Shown in pieces: positions 59,095 to 64,000 of a stretch of 64,000 bases of DNA. Source of the DNA: Micromonospora sp. LH3U1 (lineage in GTDB: Bacteria; Actinomycetota; Actinomycetes; Mycobacteriales; Micromonosporaceae); assembly GCF_028475105.1 (NCBI RefSeq), contig NZ_CP116936.1:2480001-2544000 (forward strand), read 5' to 3'. How positions within the stretch are numbered: the first letter of the stretch is position 1; each line of letters starts with the position of its first letter. The position numbers and the translations under genes were made by a program. The notes under the pieces were generated by a model. It had not been told where the DNA came from and ran no database searches. It saw only the letters and a program-made list of their open reading frames with translations.

Positions 59095-60255
59095 ATGCGG
59101 ATCGGCATCGTGTGCCCGTACTCCTTCGACGTCCCCGGTGGGGTGCAGAACCACGTCATGGACCTCGCCGAGGCGCTGATCGTGCTCGGCCACGAGGTCA
59201 GCGTGCTCGCCCCGGCTGACGAGGACTCGCCGGTGCCGGAGTACGTGGTGTCCGCCGGTCGTGCCGTGCCGCTGCCGTACAACGGTTCGGTGGCCCGGAT
59301 CGCGTTCGGCCCGGTCTCGACCGCCCGGGTCCGGCGGTGGATCACCAACGGCGACTTCGACGTGCTGCACGTGCACGAGCCGCTCACGCTCAGCCTGTCG
59401 CTGCTGGCCGTGCTCTCCGCCCGCGGCCCGGTGGTGGCCACGTTCCACACCGCGATGACCCGTTCGCGGGTGCTGGCGGCCGCGCAGGGTGTGCTCCAGA
59501 TCGTGTTGGAGCGGATCACCGCCCGGATCGCGGTCAGCGCGCTGGCCCGCAAGGTGCAGGTCGAGCACATGGACGGCGGCGCGGTGGAGGTCCCCAACGG
59601 GGTGGCGGTCGTCAAGTTCGCCGACGCCGAGCCGTTGCCGGGCTGGCCGGGGGAGTGCGCCCCGGGCACCGGCGGCACGCTGGGCTTCCTGGGCCGGTTC
59701 ACCGAGGCGCGCAAGGGCTTCCCGGTGCTGCGCGACGCGTTCGTGGCGTTGTCCGCCACCCGGCCCGGGCTGCGGTTGCTCGTCGCCGGCCCGGGTGACC
59801 CCGACGACCTGTACGACCAGTTCCCTGCCGAGTTGCATGAGCGGGTCACGTTCCTCGGCCTGGTCACCGAACCGGACAAGGCGCGGATGCTGCGCAGTGT
59901 GCACCTCTACGTGGCACCGAACACCGGCGGCGAGTCGTTCGGCATGATCCTCACCGAGGCGCTGGCGGCGGGGACCACCGTGGTCGCCAGCGATCTGGAC
60001 GCGTTCCGGCGGGTGCTCGACGGTGGGCGCGCCGGTCGGCTCTTCCCCACCGGTGACCCGGTGGGGCTGCGCGACGCGGTGACCGAGCTGTTGGACGACC
60101 CGGCCGGGCGGGCCACGCTGAGCGCCTGCGGCGATCAGGTGGTGGCGAATTTCGACTGGCCGGTGGTTGCTCGCCGTGTGGTGGAGGTATACGCAGCGGC
60201 GATCGAGGCAACCGACGGGCGGGTCATCGACCAGGAATGGGTGGGGCTGGGCTGA
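59095..60255 (+). CDS. pimA: Phosphatidylinositol alpha-mannosyltransferase
   Basis: A 386-residue GT4 enzyme that moves mannose from GDP-mannose to the 2-position of phosphatidylinositol. The Gly-rich acceptor loop is YSFDVPGGVQNHVMDLAEAL; the lipid-entry His is in VLHVHEPLT; donor-site motifs are LGFLGRFTEARKGFPVL and TGGESFGMILTEALAAGTTV with the E-x7-E pair. Its length and residues match PimA rather than the other GT4 of this window (20790). It sits 58 bp after the acyltransferase stop in the same orientation. Confidence 0.92.
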   Translation: MRIGIVCPYSFDVPGGVQNHVMDLAEALIVLGHEVSVLAPADEDSPVPEYVVSAGRAVPLPYNGSVARIAFGPVSTARVRRWITNGDFDVLHVHEPLTLSLSLLAVLSARGPVVATFHTAMTRSRVLAAAQGVLQIVLERITARIAVSALARKVQVEHMDGGAVEVPNGVAVVKFADAEPLPGWPGECAPGTGGTLGFLGRFTEARKGFPVLRDAFVALSATRPGLRLLVAGPGDPDDLYDQFPAELHERVTFLGLVTEPDKARMLRSVHLYVAPNTGGESFGMILTEALAAGTTVVASDLDAFRRVLDGGRAGRLFPTGDPVGLRDAVTELLDDPAGRATLSACGDQVVANFDWPVVARRVVEVYAAAIEATDGRVIDQEWVGLG

Positions 60256-60337
60256 ACCGGCGTGACGGATGGTGCGGTGGTGACCGGGCGACCGGCGTGG
60301 CCGTGCCCAAACGGAGTCGAAACGGAGCAGCACTACG

Positions 60338-60841
60338 ATGCCGCACATGTGGTGGGTGGTGGCCGCGAGCGTGGTCGTGGGGCTCGTCGCCGCGTACCTC
60401 ATCTGGACCGCCGGCCGGGTAGAGCGGCTGCAGGGCCGCGCGGAGCTGGCGGCCCGGGCTCTTGACGCCCACCTCCTGCGCCGGGCTGCGGCGGCCGCCG
60501 TGCTGGCCGAGCGGCACTTCGGCGTCGAGCTGTACGCGGCGGCGCGGATCGCCCTGGACGCCAGCCCGGATGAGCGGGAAGCGGCGGAGAACGACCTCAC
60601 CCGGCAGTTGCGTGTCGTCCAGTTGGATGCGGGCGATCCGGACTGTGCGGCGGTGATCGCCGCCAGCCGTCGGCTCGCGCTGTCCCGGCAGGTACACACC
60701 GACCTGGTTCGGGACGCCCGCTCGGCGCGCAGCCGGCCCTTGGTGCGGTTGTTGCGGATGGGGCGGGGCCGGGAGTGGCCGCGCTACTTCGACATCGACG
60801 ATCCGACCCTCACCGTCCCGGCGGACGTCCCCGCCGCCTGA
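60338..60841 (+). CDS. Membrane-anchored hypothetical protein
   Basis: A 167-residue protein with one N-terminal helix (WWVVAASVVVGLVAAYLIWT), then a helical, Arg/Ala-rich cytosolic region (RVERLQGRAELAARALDAHLLRRAAAAAV) and an end with WPRYFDIDDPTLTV. The overall form recalls LemA-type proteins. In other PIM clusters a NUDIX gene follows pimA; I see no NUDIX box here. It may belong to the same transcript as pimA (82 bp gap). Start may be ATG 60338 or 60347. Confidence 0.7.
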   Translation: MPHMWWVVAASVVVGLVAAYLIWTAGRVERLQGRAELAARALDAHLLRRAAAAAVLAERHFGVELYAAARIALDASPDEREAAENDLTRQLRVVQLDAGDPDCAAVIAASRRLALSRQVHTDLVRDARSARSRPLVRLLRMGRGREWPRYFDIDDPTLTVPADVPAA

Positions 60842-60979
60842 CCCGCAGCGTCGCGGGCGGGCCGGTGACCAGGGCCACAGTGCAGGCCACCGGGGGTCTG
60901 ATTGGCTGTCGGTACGGCGTTGACCCGCGCGTAGCATTTTCGCTGCCACCCCCAGAGCACGTCCAAGGAGCGATGCCCC

Positions 60980-61897
60980 GTGCCTGAAAACACCGCCTCG
61001 AACACCGGTACCGCCCCCGTCGTCGGCACCGCCCGCGTGAAGCGTGGCATGGCCGAGATGCTCAAGGGTGGCGTGATCATGGATGTGGTCAACGCCGAGC
61101 AGGCCAAGATCGCTGAGGACGCCGGCGCCGTCGCGGTGATGGCCCTGGAGCGGGTGCCCGCCGACATCCGTGCGCAGGGCGGCGTGTCCCGGATGAGCGA
61201 CCCCGACATGATCGACGGGATCATCGAGGCGGTCTCCATCCCGGTGATGGCCAAGGCCCGCATCGGCCACTTCGTGGAGGCGCGGATCCTCCAGTCGCTC
61301 GGGGTGGACTACGTCGACGAGTCCGAGGTGCTGACCCCGGCCGACTACGCGAACCACATCGACAAGTGGGCCTTCACGGTGCCCTTCGTGTGTGGCGCGA
61401 CCAACCTGGGTGAGGCGCTGCGCCGGATCACCGAGGGTGCTGCCATGATCCGCTCCAAGGGGGAGGCGGGCACCGGTGACGTCTCCAACGCCACCACCCA
61501 CATGCGCAAGATCCGCCAGGAGATCCGTCGGCTGTCCTCGCTGCCGACCGACGAGCTGTTCGTCGCGGCCAAGGAGCTGCAGGCCCCGTACGAGCTGGTC
61601 AAGGAGGTCGCCGAGAGCGGCAAGCTGCCGGTGGTGCTGTTCACCGCCGGCGGGATCGCCACCCCGGCCGACGCGGCGATGATGATGCAGCTCGGCGCCG
61701 AGGGTGTCTTCGTCGGCTCCGGCATCTTCAAGGCGGGCAACCCGGCTCAGCGGGCCGCCGCGATCGTCAAGGCCACCACCTTCCACGACGACCCGGACGT
61801 GCTGGCGAAGGTCTCCCGCGGTCTCGGCGAGGCCATGGTCGGCATCAACGTCGACGAGATCCCGCAGCCGCACCGCCTGGCCGAGCGCGGCTGGTGA
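60980..61897 (+). CDS. pdxS: Pyridoxal 5'-phosphate synthase lyase subunit
   Basis: A 305-residue (beta/alpha)8 enzyme that forms PLP from ribose 5-phosphate, glyceraldehyde 3-phosphate and ammonia. [20 protein letters not shown] near residue 20, the catalytic Lys region [20 protein letters not shown] near 85 and [19 protein letters not shown] near 160 with the second Lys are all present. AAGGAG lies 8-13 nt before the GTG. The stop overlaps pdxT (GTGA), the usual PdxST pair. Confidence 0.97.
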   Translation: MPENTASNTGTAPVVGTARVKRGMAEMLKGGVIMDVVNAEQAKIAEDAGAVAVMALERVPADIRAQGGVSRMSDPDMIDGIIEAVSIPVMAKARIGHFVEARILQSLGVDYVDESEVLTPADYANHIDKWAFTVPFVCGATNLGEALRRITEGAAMIRSKGEAGTGDVSNATTHMRKIRQEIRRLSSLPTDELFVAAKELQAPYELVKEVAESGKLPVVLFTAGGIATPADAAMMMQLGAEGVFVGSGIFKAGNPAQRAAAIVKATTFHDDPDVLAKVSRGLGEAMVGINVDEIPQPHRLAERGW

Positions 61898-62502
61898 GCA
61901 ACGCGCCCGTGATTGGTGTGCTCGCGCTCCAGGGGGACGTCCGCGAGCACGTGGCGGCGCTGGCCGCCGCGGGCGCGGACGCCCGCCCGGTCCGCCGTCC
62001 GGCGGAGCTGGACGCGGTCGACGGCCTGGTCGTCCCCGGCGGCGAGTCCACCACCATCAGCAAACTCGCCGACATCTTCGAGATGCGTGAGCCGATCGAC
62101 AAGCGGATCGCCGACGGCCTGCCGGTCTACGGCTCCTGCGCCGGCATGATCATGCTGGCGACCGAGGTGCTCGACGGCCGACCCGACCAGCGGGGTTTCT
62201 CCGGCATCGACATGACCGTCCGGCGCAACGCGTTCGGCCGGCAGGTCGACTCGTTCGAGGCGCCGGTGGAGATCGCCGGGGTGCCGGGTGAGCCGTTCCA
62301 CGCGGTGTTCATCCGTGCGCCGTGGGTCGAGCGGGTCGGTGCCGGCGTCCAGGTGATCGGGACGGTGACCGGTGGCCCGGCCGCCGACCGCATCGTGGCG
62401 GTCCGGCAGGGCAACCTGCTGGCCACCTCGTTCCACCCGGAGCTGACCGGCGACCTGCGCGTGCACGCGTACTTCGTGGACCTGGTGCGGGCCGCTCGTT
62501 GA
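61894..62502 (+). CDS. pdxT: Pyridoxal 5'-phosphate synthase glutaminase subunit
   Basis: A 202-residue class I glutaminase that supplies ammonia to Pdx[20 protein letters not shown] (substrate loop), the nucleophile Cys in [13 protein letters not shown] and the His-Glu pair in [12 protein letters not shown] form the catalytic triad. [13 protein letters not shown] is the typical start. GTG 61894 overlaps the pdxS stop. The next gene runs on the other strand. Confidence 0.97.
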   Translation: MSNAPVIGVLALQGDVREHVAALAAAGADARPVRRPAELDAVDGLVVPGGESTTISKLADIFEMREPIDKRIADGLPVYGSCAGMIMLATEVLDGRPDQRGFSGIDMTVRRNAFGRQVDSFEAPVEIAGVPGEPFHAVFIRAPWVERVGAGVQVIGTVTGGPAADRIVAVRQGNLLATSFHPELTGDLRVHAYFVDLVRAAR

Positions 62503-62519
62503 CGGTGTGAATCGGCAGG

Positions 62520-63374
62520 TCAGCCGGCGACCGCGCGTAGCTGTCCCGGGCGGCGGCCCGCCAACTGGTCGAGTGCGGCCGCGGTGGCGGGGTCGGCGGG
62601 TAGCTGCACCACCAGTCGTTGCGGATCGGCCTCGGCCAACTCCAGCGTCTCGTAGCTGAGGCGCAGCAGATCGACTGCCGGATGGCGCACGGTCAGCAGT
62701 CCGCTACGCGCGGCGGCAACTGGTCGCCGCTGCCACCGGTCGGTGAACGGCGCGCCCACCGTGCGGGCCAGTCGCTCGGCAAAGGCGTCGGTGGCCGGGT
62801 CGCCCCGACGCAGCAGGTGCAACTCGGCGATCTGCTGGTCGGCCAGCGCCGACCACTGCGGGAAATGCGCACGGGCCCGCTCGTCGGTCAGCACGTACCA
62901 GGTCAGGTTCGGTCGCGTTCCGTCGAGCAGGCCGAGCGGGTGGGCCAGCAGGTCGAACGGCTCGTTCCAGGCCAGCACGTCGCCGAGCCGGTTGAGCACG
63001 TACGCCGGGGTGTCGCGCAGCGCGTCGAGCATGGCGCGGACCGTCGGCCGCACGGCGCGGGAAACCGTCGGCCGGGCACCCGAGCAGAGCTGGTGGGCGT
63101 GCTGGGCCGAGGCGAGCTGCCGCAGGTGTTCCCGGTCGGCGTCGTTCAGGCGCAGGGCATCGGCGAGCGCGGCGAGGATCTCCGGCGACGGACGGGTGTC
63201 GCGGCCCTGCTCCAGCCGGGTCAGGTACTCAACGCTGACCTGCGCCAACGTCGCCAACTCGGCCCGGCGCAGCCCGGGCGTACGTCGGCGCGGGCCCTCG
63301 GCGAGGCCCACCTCGGCTGGTCGCCGGGCCTCCCGGCGACTGCGGAGGAACGCGCCCAACTCTCCGTCAATCAC
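62520..63374 (-). CDS. XRE-type regulator with MmyB-like ligand domain
   Basis: A 284-residue regulator. Residues 5-85 are the HTH (GAFLRSRREARRPAEVGL, TPGLRRAELATLAQVSVEYLTRLEQGR), and 100-270 the PAS-like MmyB domain (PAYVLNRLGDVLAWNEPFDLL), which can bind a fatty-acid-like ligand. This class often represses or activates an adjacent dehydrogenase/reductase gene. It is divergent from the FMN reductase (101-bp spacer), a common pairing. Confidence 0.87.
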   Translation of the reverse strand: MIDGELGAFLRSRREARRPAEVGLAEGPRRRTPGLRRAELATLAQVSVEYLTRLEQGRDTRPSPEILAALADALRLNDADREHLRQLASAQHAHQLCSGARPTVSRAVRPTVRAMLDALRDTPAYVLNRLGDVLAWNEPFDLLAHPLGLLDGTRPNLTWYVLTDERARAHFPQWSALADQQIAELHLLRRGDPATDAFAERLARTVGAPFTDRWQRRPVAAARSGLLTVRHPAVDLLRLSYETLELAEADPQRLVVQLPADPATAAALDQLAGRRPGQLRAVAG

Positions 63375-63475
63375 CGACTCAGTCTGGCAGCCGCCGCCTA
63401 CCGGTGGGTGGCCCTGGTAAGGCCATCCTCGCGGCGGTCTGCCCGCATCTCCGCGCAGCTCGCAGGATCGTGGTC

Positions 63476-64000
63476 ATGAGAGACATGCAGAGCACAGGAC
63501 CGCTGCGGATCGGTGTGATCGTCGGTAGCACCAGGCCCGGCCGACGAGGCGGGGCGATCGCCCACTGGGTCATGGACGTGGCCGAGCGGCACGAGGCGGT
63601 ACGCGCCGGGGACGCGGTCTTCACGCTGGTCGACCTCGCGGAGCAGGCGTTGCCGCTGCTCGACGAGCCGGTGCCCGCGCTGTTCGGCGACTACCGGCGC
63701 CCGCACACCCGGCGTTGGGCGGCCGTGGTGGACGCCTGCGACTCGTTCGTCTTCGTCACCCCGGACTACAACCGCTCAATACCGGCCGCGCTCAAGAACG
63801 GCATCGACTACCTGTACGCGGAGTGGACCGACAAGGTGGCCGGGGTCCTGAGCTACGGCGTGCAGGGCGGCAACCGGGCCGCCGACCACCTGCGGGCGAT
63901 CCTCACCGAGGTGCGGACCGTGGTGGTGCCGACGGGAGTGGCTCTGTCGATCCTCACCGATTTCGACTTCACGGGGGCCGACCCCGGTGACCGGACCGCC
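63476..64000 (+). CDS. NAD(P)H-dependent FMN reductase, 3' end outside window
   Basis: The frame is open from ATG 63476 to the right edge (175 codons, no stop), near the family's usual 180-200 residues. It is a flavodoxin-like fold: RIGVIVGSTRPGRRGGAIAHWV binds the FMN phosphate, FVFVTPDYNRSIPAALKNGIDYL is the conserved PEYN-like block (here PDYN), and GVLSYGVQGGNRAADHLRAIL follows. It likely reduces quinones, azo dyes or FMN. It diverges from the XRE regulator, its probable controller. Confidence 0.88.
   Translation, partial: MRDMQSTGPLRIGVIVGSTRPGRRGGAIAHWVMDVAERHEAVRAGDAVFTLVDLAEQALPLLDEPVPALFGDYRRPHTRRWAAVVDACDSFVFVTPDYNRSIPAALKNGIDYLYAEWTDKVAGVLSYGVQGGNRAADHLRAILTEVRTVVVPTGVALSILTDFDFTGADPGDRTA

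Noticed and set aside
1..64000. tRNA or rRNA genes
   Set aside because: No cloverleaf with a TTC-loop consensus or rRNA core sequence was noticed when reading the spacers; a tRNAscan run would settle it.

Overview
The window is a high-GC actinobacterial chromosome segment, most likely from a Micromonospora-like member of the Micromonosporaceae. The evidence is the strong GC bias, frequent GTG starts, many ATGA/GTGA stop-start overlaps, actinobacteria-restricted families (DUF3072, DUF1206, DUF3618, DUF4235, F420-dependent LLM enzyme) and a core block thrS - HIT - pgsA - PIM acyltransferase - pimA - pdxS - pdxT typical of PIM-making actinobacteria. I see no rRNA, tRNA, CRISPR array, transposase or integrase.

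Layout. 1-9 kb: 3' end of a secreted ricin-type lectin protein, a phosphoesterase, DUF3072, a renalase-like FAD enzyme, a cation/proton antiporter, a HAD hydrolase, a large SpoIIE phosphatase with its own RsbW-like kinase domain, a channel-like membrane protein and a frameshifted DUF6401 gene. 9-18 kb: an MFS transporter, then small stress-type genes (acidic 80-residue protein, two SRPBCC proteins, DUF2795, YihY, ChaB), a frameshifted aldehyde dehydrogenase, a CrtI-like oxidoreductase and a polyprenol-phosphate mannose synthase. Five promoters here fit the SigB/SigF pattern (GTTT, 15-16 bp, GGGTA), four of them placed so that the mRNA would be leaderless. 18.2-26.8 kb: a tightly coupled eight-gene operon for a nucleotide-activated heptose and its transfer (GmhB-GT9 fusion, two glycosyltransferases, GmhA, HldE, an SDR, a second GT9, topoisomerase IB). 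27-34 kb: AraC regulator, TetR regulator with two operators and its drug-efflux target, RecQ-like helicase, F420 oxidoreductase. 34-45 kb: NagZ-type GH3 preceded by a coupled 26-residue peptide ORF, cysteine-desulfurase-like enzyme and acetyltransferase, lipoprotein, DUF1206, MscS channel, the holin/DUF3618/DUF4235 envelope operon, cold shock protein, aldo/keto reductase, methyltransferase and adenosine deaminase. 45-55 kb: two-component system, ADP-ribosylglycohydrolase, YcnI-like protein, thrS, M15 carboxypeptidase, HIT protein, HAD protein, aldo/keto reductase. 55-64 kb: EF-G2, PIM/phosphatidylinositol genes, pdxST, an XRE regulator and a partial FMN reductase.

How it fits together. Two glycolipid themes stand out: the conserved PIM pathway (pgsA, acyltransferase, pimA, with ppm1 at 17 kb supplying polyprenol-phosphate mannose) and the heptose operon, which holds sedoheptulose-7-phosphate isomerase, kinase/adenylyltransferase and 7-phosphatase activities in a lineage that has no LPS. 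A recognisable ADP-heptose 6-epimerase (HldD) is absent. The SpoIIE phosphatase/kinase near 5 kb belongs to the partner-switching class that controls SigB-type factors, so it could act on the stress promoters found 5-12 kb away, but nothing in the window proves this. Several gene ends carry long inverted repeats, some between a C-rich tract and a G-rich tract, which look like strand-symmetric terminators.
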